DNA of 24,626 bases, taken from an uncultured Bacilli bacterium. GTDB lineage: Bacteria; Bacillota_I; Bacilli_A; RF39; UBA660. The notes below the pieces were generated by a model. That model was not told the origin of the DNA, searched no databases, and saw only the letters and a list, made by a program, of their open reading frames with translations. The first letter of the stretch is position 1, and the number at the start of each line of letters is the position of its first letter. Location of the stretch: positions 1-24,626 of the forward strand of contig CAJOQL010000020.1 of the NCBI GenBank assembly GCA_905236935.1. Reading direction: 5' to 3'. Below, piece by piece: positions 7,727 to 14,931 of the stretch. The position numbers and the translations under genes are program-made.

Positions 7727-7963
7727 ATTAATCTTAACTTTATTTAAATTATGTGTATAGGCATAAGCTTGTACTAAAGTTCTAATAGCACCAGCTACCT
7801 TACCTGCTTTACCTATAACAGACCCCATATCATCTTCATGTACAATAACTTCTAGGATAATTCCATCATCATCACTACCAAATTCTTGAACACTTACCAT
7901 ATCAGGTTCTTTAACTAAATCCTTTACTAAACAAAGCGTAAAATCAGTTAATTCATGATGCAT
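7712..7963 (-). CDS. khpA: KH-domain RNA-binding protein KhpA
   Basis: An 83-residue single KH domain with the GxxG loop GKAG at residues 51-54, in VIGKAGKVAGAIRTLVQAYA. KhpA pairs with KhpB/Jag to bind RNA and influences cell division and envelope growth in Gram-positive bacteria. Its place right after rpsP (2 bases apart) is the usual Bacillota arrangement, where rimM, trmD and rplS normally follow. Here they do not: a terminator and the prepilin-like gene come next. The ribosome site AGAGG lies within the end of rpsP. Confidence 0.9.
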   Translation of the reverse strand: MHHELTDFTLCLVKDLVKEPDMVSVQEFGSDDDGIILEVIVHEDDMGSVIGKAGKVAGAIRTLVQAYAYTHNLNKVKINIDSF

Positions 7964-7965
7964 AA

Positions 7966-8247
7966 TTATGCCTCTTTTTTACTAGTTTTTGGTGCTTTAT
8001 ACTTAGCCCAAACACCAGACTTACTTAAAAGATTTTTAACAGTATCAGTAGGAATAGCACCATTATTTAACCATTTTAATGCTTTTTCTTCATCAACTTT
8101 AATATTATTATCTTTGTAGATTGGTTCATAAGTTCCTACAGTTTCAATAAATCTTCCATCTCTAGGACTTCTTGAATCAGCAGCTACAATACGATAAAAA
8201 GGTCTTTGTTTAGATCCCATTCTTTTTAGTCTTAATTTAACAGCCAT
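7966..8247 (-). CDS. rpsP: Small ribosomal subunit protein bS16
   Basis: 93 residues of normal bS16 length and sequence: [42 protein letters not shown], then [20 protein letters not shown] and a Lys-rich tail. It helps assemble the 30S body. A strong AAAGGAGG lies 7 bases upstream. It is the first gene of a two-gene unit with khpA, driven by the promoter at 8277-8305. Confidence 0.97.
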   Translation of the reverse strand: MAVKLRLKRMGSKQRPFYRIVAADSRSPRDGRFIETVGTYEPIYKDNNIKVDEEKALKWLNNGAIPTDTVKNLLSKSGVWAKYKAPKTSKKEA

Positions 8248-8276
8248 CTTATTTGCCTCCTTTTTTTACAATTCAT

Positions 8277-8305
8277 ACTATAACACACATAAAAATAGGT
8301 GTCAA
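8277..8305 (-). promoter_or_regulatory. Strong sigma-A promoter of rpsP-khpA
   Basis: TTGACA (8300-8305), exactly 17 bases, then TATAGT (8277-8282) with TG one base upstream (extended -10). The -35 lies inside the 5' arm region of the cotE terminator next to the cotE stop codon. Confidence 0.85.
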
Positions 8306-8323
8306 CTATTTTTGGTTAACACC
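8298..8323 (-). terminator. Terminator at the end of cotE
   Basis: 9-bp arms (8298-8306 and 8315-8323, one G-U pair) enclose the cotE stop region. On the minus strand they are followed by TATTTTTA. It shares bases with the rpsP -35 box. Confidence 0.7.
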
Positions 8324-8845
8324 ATTCAAATAATCCTCATTAATATCCACATCTAAATCATCACTTACATCCCCATCTTCAATTTCATCATAATCATCAA
8401 CTATGTCTTCCACATTTATTCTTACCTTTACATCTCCCACAATTTCTACTCCTAAAGTTTTATCTACTGTTAAATCAATATTATTGCCATTAATATTTGC
8501 ACTACTTACAGCGGGATCTCCTAAACTCCTTACTATAATTTCATTTTTATTAGTTAAAGTTTCATTATTTTTAAGTTTTACATTAACATTATCTTTATAA
8601 GTATAATTATGTACAATAACATTAGTCTTTGTATTATTATCATATGAATACCAAATATTTACATCATATGATCCATCAATAACAACATTATTTTTATTAC
8701 CATTACCATTAAAATTATGATTAATTATCCAGCATCCTAATACATTACTAATATTATCATTTACTAAAACTTTAAAATTATCCTTACTTGCCTTTTTTGA
8801 TTTACCAATTACAGCTTTAGTGACTATTTCTTTTAAATTAGACAT
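8306..8845 (-). CDS. cotE: Outer spore coat morphogenetic protein CotE
   Basis: 179 residues, close to the 181 of Bacillus CotE, and aligned along most of its length. It starts MSNLKEIVTKAVIGKSKK (Bacillus MSEYREIITKAVVAKGRK). LGCWIINH at 36-43 matches LGGWIINH, DVNIWYSYDNNTKT at 61-74 matches DINVWYSHDGDTKT, and GVEIVGDVKVRINVE at about 132-146 matches EVVGETKICVEV. A strongly acidic tail (146-173) closes it. CotE forms the layer on which the outer spore coat assembles in the mother cell. GAGGAG gives a strong ribosome site. It is a single gene with its own promoter and terminator. Together with the germination operon it implies a spore-former. Confidence 0.88.
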   Translation of the reverse strand: MSNLKEIVTKAVIGKSKKASKDNFKVLVNDNISNVLGCWIINHNFNGNGNKNNVVIDGSYDVNIWYSYDNNTKTNVIVHNYTYKDNVNVKLKNNETLTNKNEIIVRSLGDPAVSSANINGNNIDLTVDKTLGVEIVGDVKVRINVEDIVDDYDEIEDGDVSDDLDVDINEDYLNGVNQK

Positions 8846-8866
8846 TTATTATCACTCCTCTAATTT

Positions 8867-8894
8867 AATTTATGCAAATGAACATAAAAATGTA
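8867..8894 (-). promoter_or_regulatory. Possible sigma-E-type promoter of cotE
   Basis: CATAAATT (8867-8874) resembles the mother-cell sigma-E -10 consensus CATACAnT. TACATTT sits 13 bases upstream as a poor -35. Expected from cotE control in Bacillus, but in AT-rich DNA the match is only suggestive. Confidence 0.35.
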
Positions 8895-8902
8895 CTAAAA
8901 AA

Positions 8903-8921
8903 GAACTAACACTATTAGTTC
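8903..8921 (-). terminator. Terminator after the beta-propeller gene
   Basis: Perfect 7-bp arms GAACTAA/TTAGTTC (8903-8909, 8915-8921), a 5-base loop, then six T on the minus strand. It starts 4 bases past the stop codon of the gene at 8926. Confidence 0.82.
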
Positions 8922-8925
8922 CTCC

Positions 8926-9942
8926 TTAATAATTAACTGCTTTTAAATTAAAAATATCGTTTCCAGTCATAAGACCAATACCTTTAGCATTATTAGTACC
9001 TTGTCCACTATAAAATACATAATATTTATGATTTTCATAAATAAACGAACTACGATAAAGTCCAGAATTATCCCAATAATTAGTACCAGTAGTAGGTTTT
9101 AATATAACAGATGCCATATCATAATTTATGTTATCAACTGAATATGTATAATATAAATTCATTAAAGCTCTATGTTTCCAATCAGAAAATGCCACTAATA
9201 ACATTTCATAACCTTTATCCGTATGAATTACATCTAAATGCCAAGATTTAACACTATCTTCATATTCTATATTTATTATTCTATCATCTGTAAATTCTTT
9301 TAAATCACTTGATTCAATATAATGAACTTGTGTTTTAAAAACATACCATATCTTATAAAGTCCATCCTCATAAATAATTGCTGGACTAATCCAATCATTC
9401 TTATCTCTTTTACTAGTATATATAAGCTCTTTTTTAGTCCAATTTAAACCATCTTTAGTTTTTCTACGATAAATTTTAATAATATTTTCTTTACTATCAA
9501 CATATCGCCAAAAGCACTCTAATTCTTTAGTATTATCATTATAAACTAAATGAGGATCAGAATTATATCTTACTCCATTATCAGAATTTTTCACCTCATC
9601 TAAAGGATTTATTTTACCTATTTCTTCCCAATTAATTAAATCATTACTTACTCTAATATGAGGATTTTCATACTTAGAATTAGCATAAGGATATGGTGAA
9701 TAAGTAATCCAATATTTATAACCATTCCACTTTTTATCAAATGATAAAACTTTAGGATGATACGCTTGATTATCACCATAACTACTATATAAATCTAATC
9801 TTTTAGGACTATTACTATTAGTATTTGTTATATATGCTTCAATATTCTTTAAATTATGATTCATCTTTTCTATACTAACTACCAAATAAATATTAATTAA
9901 TAATAAAATACATCCTAAAATAATTATAATAATCTTTTTCAT
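8926..9942 (-). CDS. Membrane-anchored five-bladed beta-propeller (GH43/32-like)
   Basis: 338 residues from the ATG at 9942. An ATG at 9951 is in frame but only 2 bases from GGGG, so it is less likely, though not excluded. Residues 1-22 form an uncleaved-looking anchor (MKKIIIIILGCILLLINIYLVV). The rest has repeated blades with Trp/Tyr-rich motifs: HPKVLSFDKKWNGYKYWITYSPYP, NPHIRVSNDLINWEEIG, NSDPHLVYNDNTKELECFWR, DWISPAIIYEDGLYKIWYVF and YRSSFIYENHKYYVFYSG. This recurring blade pattern is that of the GH43/GH32-type glycosidase clan. Acidic residues in WISPAIIYEDG and SDPHLVYND are plausible active-site neighbours, but catalytic residues cannot be fixed. It probably acts on a polysaccharide outside the membrane. 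Single gene. Confidence 0.6.
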   Translation of the reverse strand: MKKIIIIILGCILLLINIYLVVSIEKMNHNLKNIEAYITNTNSNSPKRLDLYSSYGDNQAYHPKVLSFDKKWNGYKYWITYSPYPYANSKYENPHIRVSNDLINWEEIGKINPLDEVKNSDNGVRYNSDPHLVYNDNTKELECFWRYVDSKENIIKIYRRKTKDGLNWTKKELIYTSKRDKNDWISPAIIYEDGLYKIWYVFKTQVHYIESSDLKEFTDDRIINIEYEDSVKSWHLDVIHTDKGYEMLLVAFSDWKHRALMNLYYTYSVDNINYDMASVILKPTTGTNYWDNSGLYRSSFIYENHKYYVFYSGQGTNNAKGIGLMTGNDIFNLKAVNY

Positions 9943-9971
9943 TACAACCATTTCCCCTTTTCAAATAATTG

Positions 9972-9977
9972 ATTATA
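9972..9977 (-). promoter_or_regulatory. -10 box of the beta-propeller gene
   Basis: TATAAT on the minus strand with TTTAAA 17 bases upstream (4 of 6 to consensus), about 30 bases before the start codon. Confidence 0.45.
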
Positions 9978-10054
9978 ACGCATTTTTCCTTATTTTTAAA
10001 GTCTTTTTTACTTAAACAAGCAAAAATATGGTATATTTATATTGGGTGATAAGA

Positions 10055-10426
10055 ATGGATTGTTTATTTTGTAAAATAATTAAAGGAGAAATTCCTTCAA
10101 AAACTTTATATGAAAATGATTATGTAAAAGTCATAATGGATATTAATCCTAATAGTAATGGTCATGCTTTAGTACTACCTAAAAAACACTATACTGACTT
10201 TACTGAAATGGATAATGAAATGTTAGGTCATATTAATGATGCTGCTAAATTAGTTAAAGAAAAACTATATACTGCATTAAATCCTGATGGATTATCCTTA
10301 CATGTTAATTATGGTTTATATCAAGCTGTTAAACATTATCATTTACATTTAATTCCTGTTTATAAAGAAAAGCAAGAAATCAAAGATATAGAAGAAATAT
10401 ATAATTCTTTAATGAAAGTGAACTAG
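10055..10426 (+). CDS. HIT-family nucleotide hydrolase/transferase
   Basis: 123 residues from the ATG at 10055, where GGGTGATAAG gives the ribosome site. The family start MDCLFCKIIKGEIPSKTLYEND follows at once; nine upstream codons from 10028 are spurious. The histidine triad is H94-Y-H96-L-H98 within KHYHLHLIP, NSNGHALVLPKKH lies at 33-45, and Cys3 and Cys6 resemble the zinc pair of some members. HIT proteins act on nucleoside phosphoramidates or dinucleotides in the cytosol. It is a little shorter than usual (about 140) at the C-terminus. Monocistronic, with a terminator overlapping its stop. Confidence 0.88.
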   Translation: MDCLFCKIIKGEIPSKTLYENDYVKVIMDINPNSNGHALVLPKKHYTDFTEMDNEMLGHINDAAKLVKEKLYTALNPDGLSLHVNYGLYQAVKHYHLHLIPVYKEKQEIKDIEEIYNSLMKVN

Positions 10427-10441
10427 TAATAGTTCTTTTTT
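10420..10441 (+). terminator. Terminator of the HIT gene
   Basis: Arms GAACTA/TAGTTC (10420-10425, 10430-10435) with loop GTAA and six T following on the plus strand. The stop codon TAG lies in the stem and loop. Confidence 0.7.
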
Positions 10442-10450
10442 ATATATCAA

Positions 10451-10476
10451 AAAAGAAGCCTTATTTTAAAGCTTCT
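10451..10476 (-). terminator. Terminator of the infC-rpmI-rplT operon
   Basis: Arms AGAAGC/GCTTCT (10454-10459, 10471-10476), extended by two pairs after a mismatch. A T-run follows on the minus strand. The stem contains the last codons and stop of rplT. Confidence 0.65.
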
Positions 10477-10973
10477 AATAATTCGGCTTTTTTCATTGAA
10501 GTAGCTCCTTCAATTCCTTTTTCTTTAGCCATTTCTTTAAGTTCAGCAACTGTTAATTTAGATAAATCTTTTCCTTCTTCCTTAACTTCTGCTTTAGCAT
10601 CTTTTTTAACTACTTTTCCATTTAAAGCATCTTTTGCCATTTTTACAAGTTCAGAAAAATATTTTGGATTATCAATAGCTACTTCTGAAAGCATTTTTCT
10701 ATTGATTTCAATTCCAGCCTTAGCAAGACCATCAATAAATCTTGAATAAGAAATTTCATTCTCACGACAAGCTGCATTAATTCTTGTAATCCATAATTTT
10801 CTAAAGTTACGTTTATTTTGTTTACGATCTCTATAAGCATATGCTCCACTATGGAAAGTTTGTTCTTGAGCTGTTTTAAATAATCTATGTTTAGAGCCAA
10901 AATATCCTTTAGCTTGTTTTAAAACTTTTCTTCTTCTATTTTTGGCTACATTTCCACCTTTAACTCTTGTCAT
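10461..10973 (-). CDS. rplT: Large ribosomal subunit protein bL20 fused to a SAP/Rho-N-like domain
   Basis: 170 residues against about 118 for normal bL20. Residues 1-118 are a full bL20: [68 protein letters not shown] and [25 protein letters not shown] Lys/Glu linker (119-135) leads to [34 protein letters not shown] (about 136-169), a small helical domain of the SAP or Rho-N type that often binds nucleic acid. The protein is needed early in 50S assembly and in Bacillota represses its own operon through the leader RNA. The AGGTGAGG ribosome site lies between it and rpmI (10 bases). The extra domain is intact and in frame, so it is a real fusion. Confidence 0.93.
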   Translation of the reverse strand: MTRVKGGNVAKNRRRKVLKQAKGYFGSKHRLFKTAQEQTFHSGAYAYRDRKQNKRNFRKLWITRINAACRENEISYSRFIDGLAKAGIEINRKMLSEVAIDNPKYFSELVKMAKDALNGKVVKKDAKAEVKEEGKDLSKLTVAELKEMAKEKGIEGATSMKKAELLEALK

Positions 10974-10983
10974 TTTACCTCAC

Positions 10984-11172
10984 CTAGATAACAGTTTTTA
11001 ATCTGCTAGCTTCTCCTTTCGCTAATGTTCCCTTATTTCTTCTTTGTCTTACAGCTTTACTTGTATCTTTACCTGTTTTATGGTTTCCACCAGATAATTT
11101 ATAAGCTAAAGACCCATTTTTCTTTTTCTTTAGCACTTTGCTTGATGCTTTGTGTGTTTTTTGTTTTGGCAT
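10984..11172 (-). CDS. rpmI: Large ribosomal subunit protein bL35
   Basis: 62 residues of the expected length, MPKQKTHKASSKVLKKKKNG with the Lys-rich start and AVRQRRNKGTLAKGEASRLKTVI at the end. It binds the 50S subunit. It is the middle gene of the infC-rpmI-rplT operon, 16 bases after infC, with GGAGAGG as ribosome site. Confidence 0.95.
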   Translation of the reverse strand: MPKQKTHKASSKVLKKKKNGSLAYKLSGGNHKTGKDTSKAVRQRRNKGTLAKGEASRLKTVI

Positions 11173-11188
11173 AATAATCCTCTCCTTC

Positions 11189-11716
11189 TTATTTTTTAGG
11201 TGATAATATCATCGTCATTGTACGGCCTTCTAATTTAGGCTTTGCCTCGATAATTGAACAATCAGAAAGTTCTTCTGCAAATTTTTCTAAAACATCGCGT
11301 CCAAGCTCTGTATGAGCCATTTCACGACCTTTAAATCTTAAAGATACTTTAATCTTATGTCCCTTACTTAAATACTCTCCAGCATTTTTCTTACGGGTAT
11401 TAAAATCTCCAATATCAATTTTTACTGATAATTGATATTCTTTCATATCCTTATTATTTGCTCTTTGATTTTTTAACGCTTCTTTTTGTTTCTTTTGTTT
11501 TTCATAACGGTATTTGTTATAATCCATTATTTTACCAACTGGTCTATCACTATTATTATTCATAAGTACTAAATCAAGTCCAGCATAGTTGGCAAGCGTT
11601 AGGGCATCTGCTAACTTTTTAGTTCCCATTTGTTCCCCATTTGGTCCAATTACCATTAATTCACTTACTCTAATTTGTTCATTAATAAGTAAGTCATCTT
11701 TCTTGACGTTTGCTAT
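11189..11716 (-). CDS. infC: Translation initiation factor IF-3, probable ATA start
   Basis: About 175 residues. The N-domain (DDLLINEQIRVSELMVIGPNGEQMGTKKLADALTLANYAGLDLVL), the Lys-rich linker (MDYNKYRYEKQKKQKEA) and the C-domain (KVSLRFKGREMAHTELGRDVLEKFAEEL, then EGRTMTMILSPK) are complete. IF-3 binds the 30S subunit and rejects poor start codons and wrong tRNAs. An in-frame ATG at 11731 gives five extra codons, but the ribosome site GGAGGTG lies inside those codons and nothing precedes that ATG. The best start is ATA at 11714-11716, 6 bases after GGAGGTG; ATA at 11717-11719 is the alternative. Rare starts (AUU in Escherichia and Bacillus) are known for infC and allow IF-3 to repress itself. 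First gene of its operon. Confidence 0.9.
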   Translation of the reverse strand: MANVKKDDLLINEQIRVSELMVIGPNGEQMGTKKLADALTLANYAGLDLVLMNNNSDRPVGKIMDYNKYRYEKQKKQKEALKNQRANNKDMKEYQLSVKIDIGDFNTRKKNAGEYLSKGHKIKVSLRFKGREMAHTELGRDVLEKFAEELSDCSIIEAKPKLEGRTMTMILSPKK

Positions 11717-11731
11717 TATAAACACCTCCAT

Positions 11732-11870
11732 ATATCAAAAAAGTGAATACATAAATGCATCCACTTTACCCAATTCACTTATATTTAAAAAATATAAATA
11801 TCTGGCCTTTTACCTACTTATCTATTTATAAGTCAGGTGGATGTGGATACATCTCTTTCCTTTTTCAAAC
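11732..11870 (-). promoter_or_regulatory. L20-type leader (attenuator) upstream of infC
   Basis: A ~140-base untranslated leader between the promoter and infC. Near its 3' end is a terminator: 8-bp arms 11741-11748/11773-11780 with six T. The strand GTGGATGCAT (plus 11755-11764), in the terminator loop, can instead pair with ATGTATCCAC (plus 11843-11852) near the 5' end (10 bp, one G-U). That gives mutually exclusive structures, as in the Bacillus infC leader, where L20 binding favours termination. The control mechanism is inferred from the family; the pairings are seen. Confidence 0.75.
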
Positions 11871-11876
11871 ACTAGT

Positions 11877-11904
11877 ATTATAACATTTTAACTAGGTTTG
11901 TCAA
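11877..11904 (-). promoter_or_regulatory. Consensus sigma-A promoter of the infC operon
   Basis: Perfect TTGACA (11899-11904), 16 bases, perfect TATAAT (11877-11882) on the minus strand. Transcription would begin near 11870, about 150 bases before infC. Confidence 0.88.
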
Positions 11905-11981
11905 GTAATAGTATGTTCAATATTTACTTTTTATGCCATTTATTTGAAAAAATCACACAAACTAATCAATACAAATCGTAT

Positions 11982-12419
11982 TTAATTATTAATAATTAAT
12001 TCTTGAATATTCCCTAATTTATCTATTTTTAAATAATGATTTTTATTCACCTTATAAACATCTTTAATTAAATTTAAATCATTCAAATAATCCATTAATT
12101 TAGAATTACAAATAATTATTCCCTTATAACTCATAATAAAATCTTTAATAGTATCATCATCTAATATATTAATTTTATCTTTTAAATAAATATATTTAGC
12201 ATTATTTAATAACTTTAAATTTGTATAAATTGGATTACTATCACTAATAGAGTTATCTAAATTAGAAAAAATTAAAGCATCTATATCTTTAAAAACTTTA
12301 TTATAATCTTCATCATTAATTATATATAATACATCATAATTTTTAATATCATTTAAATAAAAATAATCCATTAACTCATTATTAACATTAAATTCCTTTG
12401 CCTTAAAATATTGTGCCAT
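11982..12419 (-). CDS. Unknown protein, 145 residues
   Basis: I do not recognise this protein. It starts MAQYFKAKEFNVNNELMDYFYLNDIKNYD and is cytosolic, rich in Asn, Asp, Ile and Lys. It alternates strands and helices (DVLYIINDEDYNKVFKDIDALIF, KYIYLKDKINILDDDTIKDFI, KGIIICNSKLMDYLNDL), suggesting a compact alpha/beta fold. The ATG at 12419 follows GGTGAAAAA. A TTG at 12440 lies in the -10 box and is rejected. It is divergent from the germination operon, 68 bases away, so shared control is possible but unproven. Confidence 0.6.
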   Translation of the reverse strand: MAQYFKAKEFNVNNELMDYFYLNDIKNYDVLYIINDEDYNKVFKDIDALIFSNLDNSISDSNPIYTNLKLLNNAKYIYLKDKINILDDDTIKDFIMSYKGIIICNSKLMDYLNDLNLIKDVYKVNKNHYLKIDKLGNIQELIINN

Positions 12420-12438
12420 TTTTTCACCATCCTTAAAC

Positions 12439-12447
12439 AATATAACA
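12439..12447 (-). promoter_or_regulatory. Extended -10 for the gene at 11982-12419
   Basis: TG-T-TATATT on the minus strand (TATATT at 12439-12444), about 20 bases before the ATG. No clear -35. Confidence 0.4.
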
Positions 12448-12473
12448 TAAATTTAAAACTATTTACCATAATA
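12445..12473 (+). promoter_or_regulatory. Possible forespore sigma-G-type promoter of the ger operon
   Basis: ACATA (12445-12449), 17 bases, CATAATA (12467-12473). The -10 fits the sigma-G pattern CATnnTA, and the -35 differs only at its first G. TATAAT at 12472-12477 overlaps it, so a sigma-A promoter cannot be excluded. The leader would be under 15 bases, and the ribosome site (AGTGAT) is weak. Confidence 0.35.
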
Positions 12474-12487
12474 TAATTAGTGATCAT

Positions 12488-13885
12488 ATGAATTATATAA
12501 ATAAAATTAAAGAAGAATTTAAATTTATCCCAGACTTAATCTATCGTAAAGTTTATTATAAACTATCATTTATTCACATTTTTTACTTAGAAACTCTCTC
12601 ATCAAGTGATAGAGTTAATGACTACATTTTAAAAAACATTACCAACCCTATAAAAACAAGAAAAATAACTAATATCTTAGCAGCTCCTAACTTTAAAAAT
12701 ATTAATTATGACGAACTAGAAACTTATATTTTTAATGGTTACACTATTATTATTTATTTGAATAAAATTTATGCTATGGAAACAAGGGCAGACTTAGATA
12801 GATCTATTGCACCCCCTCAAATAGAACAAGACTTATATGGTGCTAAAGATTCTTTAGTAGAAAATTATCAAAAAAATCTAGGTCTTATTAAAAGAAGAAT
12901 AAAATCTAAACATTTAAAAACTTTTGAATATAAATTAGGATCATACACTAAAACTAATACCGCCCTTTTATATGTTGAAACCATTGCTAAAGATGAACTT
13001 GTTAGTAAATGTGATGAAATGCTTAAAAATATTAATGTAGACCGTATAATTGACTCTGGTGAATTAAAACAATATTTAGTCAAAGAAGGTAAAAGTGTTT
13101 TTCCTGCTGCTAAACTTACTGAAAGACCAGATGCTATTGTAAATGCCCTCATGGAAGGAAAAATTATCATTATTGTTGAAAATTCTCCTTTTGCTATTGT
13201 CCTACCTGCTGTTCTTGCTGACTTTATTAACCCAGTATCTGATAATTATATTTATAGTTCTAATATTAATTTTATTAAACTTCTAAGACTTGCATGCTTC
13301 TTTCTAACCATCTTAACACCTGCCTTTTACATTGCTATCATTAGTTATAATCAAGAAACTATCCCACCCAAACTTTTAACCAGTTTTATAACTCAAAGAC
13401 AAGGAGTACCATTTCCTGCAACTATTGAAGCCTTTTTTATGCTATTTATATGTGAAATGCTTCGTGAAAGTGATATTAGATTTCCTAATAGTTACGGCTC
13501 ATCTATCTCTGTTCTTGGTGCTCTTATCTTAGGTGAATCTGCTGTTGCAGCTAATATTGTAAGTCCTATCATGATAATAATAATTGCCTTAACATTTATA
13601 TCAAGTATGGTTTTTAGTAATGTTGAATTAGTTAATTCCGTAAGAATATGGCGTTTTATTAGTCTATTAATAGCATCCTTTTATGGTTTATATGGTATTG
13701 GTATTATCTTTATTATTTTACTTGCTCACTTATGTTCTTATTATTCTTTTAATCTTTCTTATACATTTCCAATTGCACCCTTTGATTTTACCTACCTAAA
13801 AGAATCACTTTTAAGAGGTAAAATAACTGGTAAAATTCATCGTAGTAAGTATTTAACTAAAAATACTAGAAAGGCTCCAAAATGA
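12488..13885 (+). CDS. gerAA: Spore germination receptor subunit A (GerAA family)
   Basis: 465 residues. The soluble N-domain (about 1-240) contains the family motifs RDLVESxx-like LDRSIAPPQIEQDLYGAKDSLVENYQKNLGLIKRRIKSKHL and KLTERPDAIVNALMEGKIIIIVENSPFAIVLPAVLADFINP. The membrane domain (about 260-440) has roughly five segments and RQGVPFPATIEAFFMLFICEMLRESDIRFPNSYGSSISVLGALILGESAVAANIVSP. GerA-type A subunits sit in the spore inner membrane with B and C and start germination when nutrients bind. It overlaps the next gene by ATGA. Nutrient specificity cannot be read from sequence. Confidence 0.93.
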   Translation: MNYINKIKEEFKFIPDLIYRKVYYKLSFIHIFYLETLSSSDRVNDYILKNITNPIKTRKITNILAAPNFKNINYDELETYIFNGYTIIIYLNKIYAMETRADLDRSIAPPQIEQDLYGAKDSLVENYQKNLGLIKRRIKSKHLKTFEYKLGSYTKTNTALLYVETIAKDELVSKCDEMLKNINVDRIIDSGELKQYLVKEGKSVFPAAKLTERPDAIVNALMEGKIIIIVENSPFAIVLPAVLADFINPVSDNYIYSSNINFIKLLRLACFFLTILTPAFYIAIISYNQETIPPKLLTSFITQRQGVPFPATIEAFFMLFICEMLRESDIRFPNSYGSSISVLGALILGESAVAANIVSPIMIIIIALTFISSMVFSNVELVNSVRIWRFISLLIASFYGLYGIGIIFIILLAHLCSYYSFNLSYTFPIAPFDFTYLKESLLRGKITGKIHRSKYLTKNTRKAPK

Positions 13886-14931
13886 AAAAAATATTTTTAG
13901 TAGTAATAATGCTTTTATTATCAGGATGTAACTACTTAGAACTAAACAATATTGGAATAGTAACTCTTATGGCCATAAACTATGATAATAATAACTATAA
14001 TATAACCTTAGAAATAAAAGAAAATATAAAAGATAATGATAACGCTAGCATAATACATACTGCAAGTGGTTCTTCCATTGAAAAAGCCTTGCAAGAACTA
14101 GAATTAACTGTAGATAAAAATCTATACTTTATAGATTTAAATGTTATTTTAATAGATGAAAACACAATAAATCAAAAAATAACAAGTATTATAGATTATT
14201 TAACTAGAGATGTAACCTTTGGAACTAATTTTAATATTATTATAGATAATAACTCTGAAGAAACTATTAAATTAATTAAAGATAAAAATAAAATTGTAGG
14301 AGAATATATTAAAAATATCTTTAATAATAATTCAAATAATGTTATAAATTATAAATTTGATAAATTTTTAAAAGATTACTTAAGTGAATTCAAAGATGTA
14401 ACCTTACCTTTAGGAAAAATTCAAAATGAAGAATACACTATAAATGAAGCTGTTATTTTTCATAATAAAAAAATAGTTCAAAATATTAACTTAGATGAAA
14501 TTCAAATTTATAACTTATTAAATAATACAAAATCAGAATATTTCTTTAAAATAAACTATCAAAACAAATCATTAGTCTATCGTGTATCCACCCATAAAAC
14601 TAATACTGACTATAATGATAAAATAAATCTTAATTTAAAACTAAATGGTTCTTTTATCGAAATAGAAGATATTAATATGTTAAATAATGAAAACTTAAAA
14701 GAAATTTTAAATATCTTAGAAAACAAAATAAAAAAAGATATTAACGATTTAATAAGTATCTTAAAAACTAGTGAAAGTGATATTTTAGCATTTAAAAAAA
14801 TGTATTATAATCAAAATCGTACTAAAATAACTTCTATAAAAAATTTAAAATATAATATTAATCTTGATTTATCATTAAATCGAGAAGGATTAATATTTAA
14901 TTCTATAGGTGACTTATATGAAAAAAATTGA
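13882..14931 (+). CDS. gerAC: Germination receptor lipoprotein C (Ger(x)C family)
   Basis: 349 residues with a lipoprotein signal MKKIFLVVIMLLLSGC; the lipobox is LSGC with Cys16 as the lipid-attached residue. The mature start NYLELNNIGIVTLMAINYD is the family's usual pattern (xELxxxGxVxxxAID). The remainder, with EKALQELELTVDKNLYFIDLNVILID and a C-terminal domain ending near FNSIGDLYEKN, spans the normal three-domain length, slightly short of Bacillus GerAC (373). It is anchored to the outer face of the inner spore membrane. It overlaps gerAA by 4 bases and gerAB by 14. Confidence 0.9.
   Translation: MKKIFLVVIMLLLSGCNYLELNNIGIVTLMAINYDNNNYNITLEIKENIKDNDNASIIHTASGSSIEKALQELELTVDKNLYFIDLNVILIDENTINQKITSIIDYLTRDVTFGTNFNIIIDNNSEETIKLIKDKNKIVGEYIKNIFNNNSNNVINYKFDKFLKDYLSEFKDVTLPLGKIQNEEYTINEAVIFHNKKIVQNINLDEIQIYNLLNNTKSEYFFKINYQNKSLVYRVSTHKTNTDYNDKINLNLKLNGSFIEIEDINMLNNENLKEILNILENKIKKDINDLISILKTSESDILAFKKMYYNQNRTKITSIKNLKYNINLDLSLNREGLIFNSIGDLYEKN

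Noticed and set aside
12868..13170. Minus-strand frame of 100 codons inside gerAA
   Set aside because: A shadow of a well-supported gene, without a ribosome site or family resemblance.
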